A DNA stretch of 64,000 nucleotides from Panulirus ornatus (taxonomy: Eukaryota > Arthropoda > Malacostraca > Decapoda > Palinuridae): positions 22,232,278-22,296,277 of the forward strand of contig NC_092289.1 of the NCBI RefSeq assembly GCF_036320965.1, in the 5' to 3' direction. This document shows, one piece after another, positions 27,120 to 39,998 of this stretch. The notes beneath the pieces are model-generated. The model was given only the letters and a program-made list of their open reading frames with translations, ran no database searches and was not told the origin of the DNA. Position 1 is the first letter of the stretch; every line of letters begins with the position of its first letter. The translations under genes and the position numbers were made by a program.

Positions 27120-28375
27120 ATAAACAAGTCTCAGTCATTCATCATCGGGACCTGATACATACCATGTTATGTATACATATGTATGTATGTTTCCATGTGT
27201 CCCCTGCCAGCCTGGTCCGAGCCTGGGTCACCTTCCTCCTGCCTCTCTCTCAGCATGATCCTGAGCGCACCACAGAAGGTTTGCCCGATATGCAAATCGT
27301 CTCTGTAATCTCCTTGCATATCCAGACTCTCCGGTTGCACGGATTTGCAAGGACGGACCAGTTGCGGGCAGTTGTTGGCTGCCAATATTGCAGCTGTACC
27401 TTTGCAATATTCGACATGATGAATACGTGCAGATTTATGTGTTTATTCGACATACGATGTGAGTGGAGTCTTAATTAGAAATAGAGAAAGAACACGATCA
27501 TTGTAAATATTTTCAAAACGACTGATCAAAATATTTGTTTTTTTCTTTTGAGACAATATTTTCCTTCGTCCCGTTGGGCTGAAAATGTGTTTGTGATGAA
27601 CCAGGATGAAAATAGATTTAATAAAAAGAAAAGTCTCGCTAATATTCTCTGGGAGGGAAGTGACTGAATGTGGCCGGCGATAGACCCAAGTCTTGTGCTC
27701 GGAACATACCACAGACACCTTTCCATATTGGAGCTTTTTAAAGGTATTGAAGAATTGTGTAATATTGTGATGGCTTCGTGAGATATTGTAGGGCAGGTGT
27801 GGGAGACACAGTTGGTCCCGCTGGGCTCTGTGACGCAACACTTCAGGTCACGTCTGTGGGCCAATAACAAAACTTCTGTCAGCAACTCAAATGATGTTTT
27901 CCAAGTTTTTTTTTTCGTATTTTTGTGTTTCAAGGTTTATGTTTATGGAAGAAGGATTTTGCGTTTATTTAAGCGCGGTGTTTATATTTTCATTTGTGGC
28001 TTGAGCATAGCTTTTTTTTTTTGACTTGTATTACCTTATATAGCCTGTTCTTGACAGGTCATAGTGTTACCTGTTTTTGACCCGTGCAGGTCACAGCCTT
28101 TACCTTTACCTGTACCTGGTCACAGCATTACCTGTCCATGACCCGCACAGGTCACAGCTTTTACCCTCTGACTCGCACCTGGCTCCAGCATGACCTGTCC
28201 TTGACTCGTACAGGTCACATCCCCTCCTGACCTGGACGTGACCAGCCTGCCTATGACGGCAGTGACGTCATGAGTGCAGTGTTGCCAGAATGTGATCGAT
28301 ACTAGTGTTGCCATATCGCTGTCAGGCCGGCAGGTTTACCACGCCCATTTGTCGCGCTGGCCTTCCCTCACTCGT
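27120..28375. other. Non-coding stretch; decayed CAGGTCACAG repeats at 28040-28240
   Basis: No supported exon. Toward the right, CAGGTCACAGC, TTACCTG and GACCCG motifs recur with a period of about 55-60 bases, as in a diverged tandem array. Confidence 0.4.
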
Positions 28376-28377
28376 AA

Positions 28378-28379
<2 letters not shown>

Positions 28380-28421
<42 letters not shown>
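28380..28421. repeat. GT microsatellite
   Basis: A pure GT tract. Confidence 0.95.
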
Positions 28422-28423
<2 letters not shown>

Positions 28424-28429
28424 CTTCCG

Positions 28430-29290
28430 CCACAAAGTCTTAAGATCAGTCCGAAGTTCTGGTGTCTGTCTTCAGTCTTAGTGGGTCACAGTCAGTCTTT
28501 CAGACATATTGGACCCCTCCCCCCTCCTCCTCACACGCATCAAGTCTTGGTGGGCATTGTGAGTCTTCCTCGTTCTTAGTCTTTCCTAACATCCTGAAGG
28601 CGGAATTCTCAGTCTTTAGTCTTGACGGAGGCACAGTCTGAGGTCTGGGTAGTCTTGCTCAGTCTCAAGATTCAGTCTTTGATGTTGAGGATCCCACAGT
28701 CTTTCCAGCCTCAGCTTCTTCCCTTTGGTCTTTGTAGACTCGTTCAGTCTTGAGTATTATGGTGGTTTCTGAACAGTAAGTCTTAATGGTCTTCTGGTAT
28801 TCTTTGTATGTTCTTTTGTTCTTAGATCTTCGTTTTAGTGTGTTTCTCTAGTTTATAGTGTAATTCATCATGTTCTATTGATATTTAGTCTTAGCTGTCC
28901 AGTCTTTCATCTGAATGGTTGTCCCCAGATGCCAAGTCTTTGTTTTCCATTAGTCTTCAGCCTTTCAGCGATGCTCCGTAACTTTACAGTCATGATATGT
29001 TTTTCTTTTTTTATTAAGTCTTGGCGTTCTTTAGCTAAGGGAATTAGCCTTAACGTTTAGTTTGTTCTCTTTGTCGTAAATCTAACCTGAAAAGTCTTGG
29101 ACTTGACCCTTGAAGGAAGACGACGAGTCTTAAGCCCTCCTGAACCCAAGACTGAAGCAACACAGCTAGACTGAAAGACCCCCCCCCCCCTTCCTTCCCC
29201 TGAAAGACCCCCCCATCCTCCCTCGCCCCCTTCCCTACTACATTCACTCGTGTGAGGAAGAAAGGATAAAAGAAGAAGAAAAGTCTTACC
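28430..29290. repeat. AGTCTT-rich region
   Basis: AGTCTT or a one-base variant occurs roughly twenty times at irregular spacing, all in the same orientation. This is far above what the base composition would suggest. It looks like a strongly decayed short tandem array. No coding exon is supported. Confidence 0.5.
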
Positions 29291-30035
29291 CTGAAAGAAA
29301 ACGTTTCCAGGTTTGTTGACATTCATCAGGTGAGAGAGAGAGAGGGGGAGGGGGCACATGAGGCAGGGCCAGGCGTACCGTGCCTTTTAAAAGCATCAAA
29401 AGAAAAGAGACGCGCGCGGGCAAGCAGACGGGCACCTCCTTGTACTTGCAGTCATATACGCTTGGCTGCCTTTGCTCTCTCCTCACAGCCACTGCGATGC
29501 TTGGACTGCATCTGTACCCTGCTCGTAAAGTGACGCTGTATTTTTCTGTATTCGTCATTACTAACTGTAATACTATTCCATCTCCTTTTTCTTCAGAATT
29601 TCCTTCATTTTCATGGCGGTTTAGCGAGCGGAGTGGATGTGTACCTACTTAATGTATACAATATACATTCATATACACACAGCCATACGTACATGTGTTG
29701 GATAATAGCTTCCTAGCAGCCTTCATACATTCATACATGTACACTGTCATACATACACGTGTTTCAGGGTAGCCTACGGGCCTCCATGCATTTATACATA
29801 TAAACTGCCATGCATAAGTGTGTCCATACAAACATGCATACATAGGTAATAATTTCATCACAGTTACTTAACTTACCTTCCCCGTCATGCAGGAGGAGGT
29901 GGTAATTCCTGGCTGAAACTCCTCACACCGGCGCTAGGCTGCTCGCTCAGGCCACGATGATAAGCTCTGTCCTCGCCGTGTTGGTAATCCAGTCCACATC
30001 AATTGATAAGAATGAAATGGTTCCTGACGTGGACG

Positions 30036-30078
30036 ATGGCTGACGCGCCACCGCCAGCCACTCCCAGCGGCGACCTCG
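30036..30078 (+). CDS. Candidate first coding exon (MADAPPPATPSGDL)
   Basis: ATG in the context GACGATGG opens 14 codons rich in Ala and Pro, then a good donor CTCG|GTGAGC in phase 1, in a locally GC-rich patch. No downstream partner exon was identified on this strand. It may be a chance match; kept because start context, composition and donor coincide. Confidence 0.2.
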
Positions 30079-30135
30079 GTGAGCGACTGTTTTCTCTGAC
30101 GTATATATATTTTTTTACTCTGCGTATATTATTAT

Positions 30136-30137
<2 letters not shown>

Positions 30138-30230
<93 letters not shown>
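30138..30230. repeat. TA microsatellite (left of foldback copy 2)
   Basis: A pure TA tract running into the left arm of the palindrome. Confidence 0.96.
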
Positions 30231-30233
<3 letters not shown>

Positions 30234-30556
30234 CTATGAGTCCACGGGGAAAATGAAACACGAAAAGTTCCCAAGTGCACTTTCGTGTAATATTCACATC
30301 ATCAGGAGAGACACAAGAGAGAAATATAACAATCAGTTGATATACATCGAAGAGACGAAGCTAGGACGCCATTTGGTCAACATGTTTACCAAATGGCGTC
30401 CTAGCTTCGTCTCTTCGATGTATATCACCTGACTGTTATATTTCTCTCTTGTGTCTCCCCTGATGATGTGATTATTACACGAAAGTGCACTTGTGTTTCA
30501 TTTTCCCCGTGGACTCATAGGAATATCTTGATCACGTGCAAAATTGTGATCCTTTT

Positions 30557-30562
<6 letters not shown>
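30231..30562 (+). mobile_element. Foldback (palindromic) element, copy 2, nearly complete
   Basis: The left arm runs from 30231 to about 30380 and is followed at once by its inverted copy to 30523, with the turn near ACCAAATGGCG at 30384. The right arm has a short deletion in the GGGAACTTTTCGTG stretch. A tail TTGATCACGTGCAAAATTG then leads into another TA tract. A single strand could fold into a hairpin with a stem of about 140 base pairs. No open frame is present. Confidence 0.85.

Positions 30563-30636
<74 letters not shown>
30563..30636. repeat. TA microsatellite (right of foldback copy 2)
   Basis: A pure TA tract beginning at the end of the foldback tail. Confidence 0.96.
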
Positions 30637-30639
<3 letters not shown>

Positions 30640-30801
30640 AGCATTGCTATGTTGTAATCATTTGTTTACGGAACCTGCTCTCCGTTGCTTGGTTATAAAT
30701 GACGGAAGATTAAAGGTGAGATTATCATTGGCAGATGCGAGAGCGTTATCTCGGGGGCCTTTATAGAATATATCTTAATTCGTATGTCAGTGATGTGTTG
30801 G

Positions 30802-30803
<2 letters not shown>

Positions 30804-30868
<65 letters not shown>
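30804..30868. repeat. GT microsatellite
   Basis: A pure GT tract of about 65 bases. Confidence 0.96.
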
Positions 30869-30871
<3 letters not shown>

Positions 30872-30999
30872 GATATTTCCGGGTATCGTTGTTTACATTA
30901 GTACCGCCAGACGTGATAAGTTTGTACCATACAGAAGGATAATGGGGAAAAACCTTTGTCATGGAACTAGGACAGAGTGGGACAGGGTTTGGTCCTAGT

Positions 31000-33880
31000 G
31001 GGAGGGAGAGAGAGGGAGAGAGAGGGGGGGAGGAGGGGGGGGGGAATATAACCCTCCCTCCAGCACTCGTTGCAATTAGCGTAGCCTGCCCCAGGGTGTG
31101 GGGAGGGGGGGAGGGGAAGGGGGCCTCAATGTGCTGCTTTCTCGAGAGGAAAACTGGGAAACACTCAGGAAGCTTATTTCATAAAGCTTAGCCTGAGCTT
31201 TGTGCTGGATACAGGCCCTTGATTTCGTGTAGATTACAGGATTTCTACCTTATGTAGGTTACAGGGTCTTTGATCAATCTAGACTAGAGGTTTCGCCTTG
31301 TTTTTTTGGAGAGACTTTTAATTAATATTGTTTAGAGACTTTTAATATACATATGTAGGATAAAGGCTTTTGATCTTTATGGGTCAGAAACCTTTGATTA
31401 TTATTATTATAGGTTGACTTTAGAGCGGTATAACAGCGTTGCCACGTCAAGGTCCAGTTGAAAGACCTGGCTAATGTATTTCGTGTGCCAGATTTTCCAG
31501 GTTTTTTTTTTTTTCAAAGACATTGTGAGTGTTGAAGTGAGAGGAGGATCTACTCTACCTCCCTCTCCCTTAAAGTTCTCTCCCAACCCTTCCCGCTCCC
31601 TCACACCCATCATCATCATCATCATCTTCTTCTCCCCCTTTCCCTCGCCCTGCCGGAGGCGGTAATTAATTTCCTTGTACGCAGTGATTTGATGATGATA
31701 TTGAAGTGAGACCAGTTTGCTCCCGGCACCCCAGGGAGCAGTGAGAGTAGATGCTGCTGGGCCTGACGAGAGAGAGAGAGAGTGTGTGTGTGTGTGTGTG
31801 TGTGGAGGGATTTCCCAGGAGGAGAAGTTGAGAGATTTTTAATTAGTTTATTTTTAGACGTAGACCGCCAAACCTCGGAGGTCCATAAAAGTAGAATATA
31901 AAACCTGACTCCTGAAGGTTGGGTTAGATATTAAACCATCGTCTCCTGCCAGTGGGTCGTGCCGTTGGGTTTAGTGGTCGTACAGGCGTAACATGTCGGT
32001 CTTTAAGTAGAGACATGAAGTCGAGGATGAATGTCTGTCAGATTTAGAAAAAAATCATTTATGAACGTAGGCATTGATACACATTGCTCCTCCTCATCTC
32101 TTCGATTTATTTTTCCCCCCTTTTTTTCCTCTCTCTAGGAAGACTGGTAATTGTGTGGCTCATCACCATAAATCAGGGAGGAAATTAGAACCAGAGCGGT
32201 GAGTGGGATCTTCTCTTCTTCCCTTTTTTTCTCACTATATTTTCACAAATGCTGATGTGTCACGGATGGCCGGGGATTTCTTCGAATAGCTGAACCAAAC
32301 GCCTCTAACGTCAGCTCACAACAGTGTTATGTTTAAGTCGTTTAAAACATTGACAACCGATCGAGTAATTTACCGTGTCAAGATCCGGCCCGTCGTACTA
32401 AAGGGTCGTACCGTCTTGTCGTGTTCAAGGGTCATATCGTCGTACCGTCGCACCAGAATGGATTGAATGCCACGTTCGTCGTAGCCCCTGGAATAGTAGG
32501 CAGACTTAAGTCGCACACGTAACCGTAAATGTGAAATCTTTGTGGCTTTATGCCAGCCCGTCCGTACCTTTCCAGGCCCGAGTGTAGACCATCCAGAGAT
32601 AAGGTTGACCTTATACTGGAATGGATGACGAACGTGATGAAAAGATTACGTAAGCGGTATTTTTCCCCAGCTGGATGACGAATGCCAATGTTGTGTGAGG
32701 TGTGAGGGTCAGGGAGGAGGACTGGAATCTACCACTGGTGCCTCACGAGCCAACACTTGTCGTGTTCCAGACTGAACGACGTGGGTAGATTTGACCCCTT
32801 CCAGGTTGATTGGTGCGCACGGACGACGGACACGAAATCTCTGGAAATCTGAGTCTGGAAAGGAGTGGCGTTTAATTTAATACACTTTTTTCCATTTAAA
32901 TTTGGTTCTTCTTTACTTTGAAAGAAAAAAGACCGTGAAGCTGGGTATATCTTGTGTGTTTTCACGTCAGTTCAAGAATATGTATACAATTATGAATACA
33001 TTTATGTATGACAGTATGTCTATGAATATATGAAGGTTACTTGCCTTATCTTGTACGTGTTGGACCGGTCGTGGTGGAGTGGTGACGAAGTATAGCGTGG
33101 TGACTGCGTGTTAGGTCAAAGGTCAAGGTCATCAGGAATAGAGGCGACGCTTGACACCACCAAAGGCAGAAATATACGGAGACGCTACTGACATTACGAC
33201 GGTTTGTGGTAAACTCTTCCATGATGGGGTCATCCCCACTGACCTACAGGAAGCTGGGTCACCAGAGGTCAAGGTCGCCACCGGCTGTACGAAACGAGGA
33301 TTATTTTCATTTTGTTTCGTAGATTTTTTCCCCCTGTGGCGTCACTGTATTTCATGGTGTGTTAACTATGATCCTGGTCGACCCGAGTCCCAGACTGGTA
33401 GACGGGTGTGTGGACGGAGCAGGTCAAAGGGCATCCAGAGGCTGACCGATAATGTAAGTGAGAGGAGGAAGGGGGTGGGGAGGGCGCTGGGCGTATTGGA
33501 AAGAGGAGAAGGGGGTTTAACTGGGAGAGGGGAGGGTTGAGGGCTACGCTTGGCCGAAGTTTGGGGTGTCGATGAAATGGCTGGGTAGGGGAATGAACAG
33601 TCACGGGTGGGGAGAGGTGCTGGGGAGGAGGCTAGGTCGGGAGAAGGTATTGGGAAACCGATGGAGGGAGGAGGAATTTAAAGGGAAGGGACCAGCGGCG
33701 TGGACGGTGGTTGTGGAGAGGGATGGGACAGGTGTAGGGGAGGCGGCCTCGGGTGGGACGATGGGCAGGGACCCATCAGCCCGGGAGGGGCTGGGGGCGG
33801 GTGAAGGGAAGTGGGGCGGATCCTGACTTGAGGGAAGGAAGGTGTCTGATGTGGTCGGAGAAGGAGGCGTGTGAAGTTGA
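31000..33880. other. Non-coding stretch, no supported gene
   Basis: G-rich patches at 31010-31110, a short GA/GT tract at 31769-31803 and isolated 21-base-family remnants at about 32395-32450. A plus-strand frame near 33370-33455 ends in a donor-like AAT|GTAAGT, but no acceptor or partner supports it. Confidence 0.35.
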
Positions 33881-33882
33881 AG

Positions 33883-34060
33883 TGCCGTGCACAAGGGCAG
33901 GAGGAAGTGCTGCGCACAAGGGCAGGAGGAAGGGTGGTACACAAGGGCAGGAGGAAGGGCGGGACACAAGGGCAGGAGGAAGGGCGGTACACAAGGGCAG
34001 GAGGAAGGGCGGTACACAAGGGCAGGAGGAAGGGCGGTACACAAAGGTAGGAGGAAGGGA
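33883..34060. repeat. 25-base minisatellite, seven copies
   Basis: Unit contains ACACAAGGGCAGGAGGAAGG plus GCGGT. Copies vary only in a few bases. Confidence 0.95.
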
Positions 34061-34069
34061 AGTTGAGAT

Positions 34070-36585
34070 GGCGGGACTGAATCACAAGAGGCTGGTCAGG
34101 TTTCCATGCCAGCGTTGAGGACATGTCGTTGCTCTAATGAACAAGTTTTTACTAATTAACTCGTTATTTATGAATGGGTTAGTGGTGCCCTTTGACATTT
34201 CCTCTTCAGATAATGTGGGGGAAAAATGTATATATATATATATATATATATATAAACACTGAGTATGGCTCTGGCTCGGGATATTATACTTGTTTATTTC
34301 GTAAATACCTTTTTAATTTCGTCACTGGGAATAATAGGAATTCATCCCATTATTAACAAAGTTGTTTCCATAATTAATTAGACTAGAAAGTGTGTCAGGT
34401 GTTGGTTCACAGTTTCCCCCGTGTCAAGTATTGATTTAACAAGCGAACTATGGCATGGATGACATCAGGAACGGTGTCAGTAATTTCATTGTTACGACCG
34501 TGTGGGTGTTGCAGAACTACGTAACGATCAGATGAGAGCACTGCTTGTAGACGGGAGTAGAAGTGATGCTGATTGGAGAATTGGCACTGAGGTAACGAGA
34601 TGGCCATTTGGTCTGTAAGTGTTAAAGGTTAAACTACTGAGCATGACGGTACGACCTTCATCACGACGGATACGGTTTGGCTTTAATGACCATGACGTAT
34701 TCGTGGGCCGCCCGGGGAGGAGCCCGCAGATGTTCGAATTTTCGTCGCGGTAACCGATCCACAGTCAATCCAGTTGTTCATCCTTCCTTTGGGGCTTTTG
34801 GATGAAGTGGGTACCTGCCTTAGCTTGTGGGCTTATGTAAGTGTTCTGAGAGCGTTTGAGGTAGGTTAGGCTAAGCTTTGATGTTCGATAAGTTAGATGT
34901 ACAGTATCAAATGTATTTTCGACTTACGATGTGTTTATAGGAACGTCACCCCATCGTAAGTCGAGGAGCATCTGTATATATGTATGTATTTATGTATAAA
35001 GGCAGCTTTGCAAGGATGAGGGCGTTCTTCAACCATACTCATATCCTTTGATTCATTTAGATTTAATAATCTTCTTACCCCCACAAACAAGAGTTTTTTC
35101 CACAACACGGATTAACGATTCACATGCTCATCTCACCCGAAGCACATTGTAGCCCAGTGTACTCTCCATCTTGTGTAATAAGCGTGCAATATTCCGTATT
35201 TCTCCTGAATATATGATTTTTGGCAGTGTATGTTTACCACTCAGAGGGACAGGTGAATTCTCGGTTTAGTGAATAAAAACTGTCAGGACCACCTGTCCTA
35301 GAGTTGAAATCACCTATTAAAAGTACAGGCAACATATTCAACTTGTGTGTATGTAGACCAAGAGTTAATCGCGTCTGCGCAAGATGGATCGATGGCGAAG
35401 ATGCAGGAGGCCTTCTGACTCCCATCAATTCCTGAAAAAACCTCTTTCCCCTTAGAGTGTAGAGAGGAGATGTCCTTAACCACTCCCACTACACACGGAC
35501 TACCATAGATGCAGTCACAAAGCTAAGGTCGGTCCTTGCTCGTACCTGGGTCTGTAAGTTGGTGGGGAGGTTGTGTTAGGTAGGGGCGTGTGGCACGTAT
35601 GATGGAGGCGGGTGGCGGCAGCCGTCAGTTGGTAGCCGCATGGCCTAACGTTCACAGTAGTCTTCTCGGTGTCTTGTGTGCGTGTGTGTTTGTGTAGTAT
35701 GCACTACTAGCTTAATGTGTACCACTGTATTACCTGTACCCTACTGTTGCTAACCACTCTAGCTCCTTCGTTGGTTACGTGAGGTGGCAAATGCCGTATC
35801 GTAATCGGTTTTTGAAAGGTACTGTATGGCATAGATCTAGCCTGCTCTTTTCTTAGTCTTTTTCATTAATTCTTTTTATTTTTTTTTTCATTTTTTTTTG
35901 GAAATCCCATCTGAAGGGGTTTTGGATCCCACCCTCGGCATGCAATTATTTTTTTTTTTTTTTGATCGCTTTAGACACATCCCCTGGTCTTACAGCGGTC
36001 ATGCATGCTTGAATATTCCTGCCACGAACTTTCCTCTGGCATCCAGTCGGCCATCATGGATTTTCTAACTTTGGTCAGTGCCCCCCCCCCCTTCCCCACC
36101 CCCCCCCCCCTCCCCCCCTTCCCCCCTCCTACCACCCCTCAAAGCACAGTAGAGCAGAGAAGCTTATTTACCTCACACTACTTTCCGTAGGATAGACCAG
36201 CTTATATATATTTATATATATATATATATACATACATATTTTTTCCCCCTATCTCGTGTGTGTTCAGGATGACACAGTCACTAACGTGGGATTCACTCTC
36301 CCCCCCCTCCCCCACCCCCTCCCGTTTTCTTCCGTGACATCAGCGGGTCTAACCCGCATTGCAGCTCTTCCTGGACTTCCAAACGTTATGACGTCATGGC
36401 TCACATTCATTCCCCCCTCTTGCCCCCCCCCCCCCGCGCCCTATTTGGTTGGTATAATAAAAGTCACTAAATATCAATGGCCTGTTTTATTCCTGTCTCA
36501 GAAATGGATCATTTTTTTTTTTTTCACTTCAGACACATTGCTTTTGTTTGGATGCATCATAAACATGATATGGGTTCATTGAATT
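34070..36585. other. Mostly unique DNA with poly-T and poly-C patches
   Basis: No credible exon apart from the LINE scrap at about 35.3 kb. Poly-T runs at 35870-35965, poly-C runs at 36080-36130 and 36300-36435, and a short TA tract at 34229-34252. Confidence 0.4.
35270..35360 (-). pseudogene. LINE endonuclease (EEP/APE) scrap with GDFN motif
   Basis: The minus-strand frame contains LPVLLIGDFNSRTGG, the conserved metal-site motif of the endonuclease-exonuclease-phosphatase domain as found in non-LTR retrotransposons. The match is confined to roughly 25-30 residues. The rest of the domain is not recognisable and a stop follows soon after, so this is a small remnant. Confidence 0.4.
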
Positions 36586-36587
<2 letters not shown>

Positions 36588-36655
<68 letters not shown>

Positions 36656-36684
36656 ATATATTTGTATATATATACACATATATA
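36588..36684. repeat. TA microsatellite (left of foldback copy 3)
   Basis: A TA tract with a few interruptions near its right end. Confidence 0.93.
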
Positions 36685-37003
36685 TGTTGGAAAGGATCAC
36701 AATTTTACGCGTGATCAAGATATTCCTATGAGTCCACGGGGAAAATGAAACACGAAAAGTTCCCAAGTGCACTTTCGTGTAATAATCACATCATCAGGGG
36801 AGACACAAGAGAGAAATATAACAGTCAGTTGATATACATGGCTAGGACGCCATTTGGTAAACAAATGGCGTCCTAGCTTCGTCTCTTCGATGTGTATCAA
36901 CCGACTGTTATATTTCTCTCTTGTGTCTCCCCTGATGATGTGATTATTACACGAAAGTGCACTTGGGAACTTTTCGTGTTTCATTTTCCCCGTGGACTCA
37001 TAG

Positions 37004-37008
<5 letters not shown>
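36685..37008 (-). mobile_element. Foldback (palindromic) element, copy 3, reverse orientation
   Basis: The tail that follows the palindrome in copies 1 and 2 precedes it here, as its reverse complement (GGAAAGGATCACAATTTT), so this copy is inverted. The arms run from about 36722 to 37008 with the turn near GGTAAACAAATGG. The left arm lacks a dozen bases of the GAAGAGACGAAGC stretch. Confidence 0.85.

Positions 37009-37074
<66 letters not shown>
37009..37074. repeat. TA microsatellite (right of foldback copy 3)
   Basis: A pure TA tract starting at the end of the right arm. Confidence 0.96.
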
Positions 37075-37075
<1 letters not shown>

Positions 37076-37823
37076 AAAAATACAGTATTATTTTCCTCTT
37101 TTTCACCAATCCCTTGGGAGGAATCAGTCGCATGTGATTTATGCATTTTTTATGGTTATGTACTTTATTATTTTGAGCACAAATTGAACTTATCTTCAGG
37201 GTTCCAAAACTTAATTGTTGGAGGAAGAAGTGTAGACCTACCGTAAGTCCAAATCAGTTTTTGTCTCGTGAGAACAGTAAGAGTCTTCATCATATACGAT
37301 CGGAAAAGTGTAAAGTGAACTAAAGTGGAGACTGGAGAAAGGAATTGTGGCTTTGAGGAAACCTGACTACAGTTTCTTTCATTTCTCATGTTAGAAAACG
37401 ACCAAGTGGTTCAGAAAACTGCAAGACGAACATGGATGTTATTCAGATAACTTGACCCAAATGAACTTGTTGTTGTTCAGTTGTGGAAGGACTACGGTGG
37501 AGGACCGCTGTCTCAGGGGGGGGATTACTGTGGTAGCAGCCCCCCCCCCCCTTGCTGTGCTAGTGGGTGGCACACTGCAGTCGTAATCGTGTTCCTGTGT
37601 TAAGCTCTGCTGTGTTGGGGTTGATGTGGGAGTCCCCAGCACCGCTGGTAAGGGTTAGTGAGGGAAGTCGCTGCTGTGTTAGTGAGGTGGGGGGTGGGGT
37701 AGGGTAGGTTGGGTTGCTGTGAGAAACGGCCGCTGTGTCACGAACCAGCTGGCCTGTCCCCCTCCCGCCAGCTGGAGACCTGTACTGAGGTGACTGGAGT
37801 CGCCCACGCTGACTGAAATACAC

Positions 37824-37928
37824 CTGGGGCTGGGTCGCTACCCGTCCTTGGATGTGGTCGCTTACAGTTAGGTTACCTGGGGCTGGGTCGCTACCTGTCC
37901 CTGGATGTGGTCGCTTACAGTTAGGTTT
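37824..37928. repeat. 53-base direct duplication
   Basis: Two copies of CTGGGGCTGGGTCGCTACC followed by a shared GATGTGGTCGCTTACAGTTA. Confidence 0.93.
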
Positions 37929-38108
37929 CATTTGTCACCTGGACTGGTAGGGACCGAGTCTGAGTGACGTATTGACCAACGGGGTCTCCCAGCTTCACGT
38001 AGCCTGGTCTATAATTATCCTCGATATTTGTGTGTGGCGTGCGTGTCGTATTTTGGTTATAAACCTATATTTTGTTTTCATCCCACCCAAAAAAAAAGAT
38101 TCATCAGA

Positions 38109-38109
<1 letters not shown>

Positions 38110-38172
<63 letters not shown>

Positions 38173-38224
38173 TGGGAAATGATGTAGATTTTTTTGGATG
38201 ATTTCTCTTGCAACATTCAGGTTG

Positions 38225-38290
<66 letters not shown>
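38110..38290. repeat. Two TA microsatellites
   Basis: TA tracts at 38110-38170 and 38226-38285 separated by about 55 unique bases. The second borders a SINE copy. Confidence 0.95.
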
Positions 38291-38295
<5 letters not shown>

Positions 38296-38296
38296 C

Positions 38297-38997
<701 letters not shown>

Positions 38998-39019
38998 AGG
39001 AGAAAAGGGGAAATGATAT

Positions 39020-39290
39020 AATAGTTTTGGAGGGAGTAGAATATCTCCCTTAAAAGAAGACAGGTGGGTTAGTGTTGTTAGGAAAGACATAAAGGGGTAC
39101 AGAGTTCCAAAGCTTATCGGTGTACGGAAAGAAACAGACATCACAATTGCGTATCCCTGGAGTTGCCAGCGACCTCACCGAGATCATGTGACGTACTGGC
39201 TTACTAGTGTTACGTCGTCTAGCTGATGACGGAAGCGCAGAAGTAGCCAGCGCCGAGGGACAGACACTAAAGTAACATTTATAGAAGATG
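39020..39290 (-). pseudogene. LINE ORF2 C-terminal remnant, frameshifted
   Basis: The minus strand encodes a stretch ending CDVCFFPYTDKLWNSVPLYVFP followed after a one-base shift by SSFKGDIL. The pattern Phe-x-Pro-x-Thr-x-x-Leu-Trp-Asn-Ser-x-Pro near the end of the reverse transcriptase polyprotein is typical of several animal non-LTR retrotransposons. It differs from the LINE family at 48.7 and 52.9 kb. The frameshift and isolation indicate a dead fragment. Confidence 0.5.
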
Positions 39291-39319
39291 GGAAATGTAC
39301 CATCTCCAGCGCGGAGGGG

Positions 39320-39412
39320 CATTTGGGTCAGCCCATCACAGTGCCTGGCCCCCTGCTGGTCGGGGTGGGTCAGTACGTCACAGTGCCTGGCCCCCTGCTG
39401 GTCGGGGTGGGT
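39320..39412. repeat. 42-base duplication
   Basis: Two copies of a unit with CAGTGCCTGGCCCCCTGCTG and GTCGGGGTGGGTC. Confidence 0.88.
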
Positions 39413-39789
39413 CGATGCCACAGGGCGTGGGAGTCATCGCTCATGTTATGAATCTATCGACTGATTTTATAACTTTTGGACCGCGTCAGCATTGCCTTCG
39501 TGTATATCGTGTCGTGCGTTGCCCAGAGAATAAACATGAAATGCATAATCCTTTTTGTGTGAAGAATAAGATATGGTCCTAAAAAAAGAAAATGTCACTT
39601 TCTCGTAATGTTCGTAGTAGTTTTCAGTATAGATATAGTGAATTACGTCATACGTTTGAATGAATCAACGAATGTAGTCAAGATTTTTATGTATATGACT
39701 GAGATGTATTCTTTGATATGTAGTAATGAACTCACTGGAAATGTAATGACTTATTCTACAGTTGTAAAGATATCTGAGATTCGCGAGTA

Positions 39790-39819
39790 TTATTGTTATT
39801 ATTATTATCGTCATTGTTG

Positions 39820-39893
<74 letters not shown>

Positions 39894-39904
39894 AATATTA
39901 TTAT
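39790..39904. repeat. TTA trinucleotide microsatellite
   Basis: About 100 bases of TTA/ATT repeats. Poly-Asn, poly-Ile, poly-Leu and poly-Tyr frames here are artefacts. Confidence 0.96.
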
Positions 39905-39998
39905 ACAACCCCAGGATCCCATTTTCTTCAAGGGGCTCCTGCAGGTTCCAGAGTGCGCTGTTCCCACATAGGCAAACACACAAACATCTCACTTTAAG

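Noticed and set aside
26585..27127. 180-codon minus-strand frame rich in Pro and Ser
   Set aside because: Low-complexity pyrimidine-rich sequence plus a SINE-like segment. No splice signals and no recognisable domain.
33601..34124. Pro/Cys-rich frames of about 150 codons on the minus strand
   Set aside because: Generated by the 25-base minisatellite at 33883-34060 and the neighbouring G-rich DNA.
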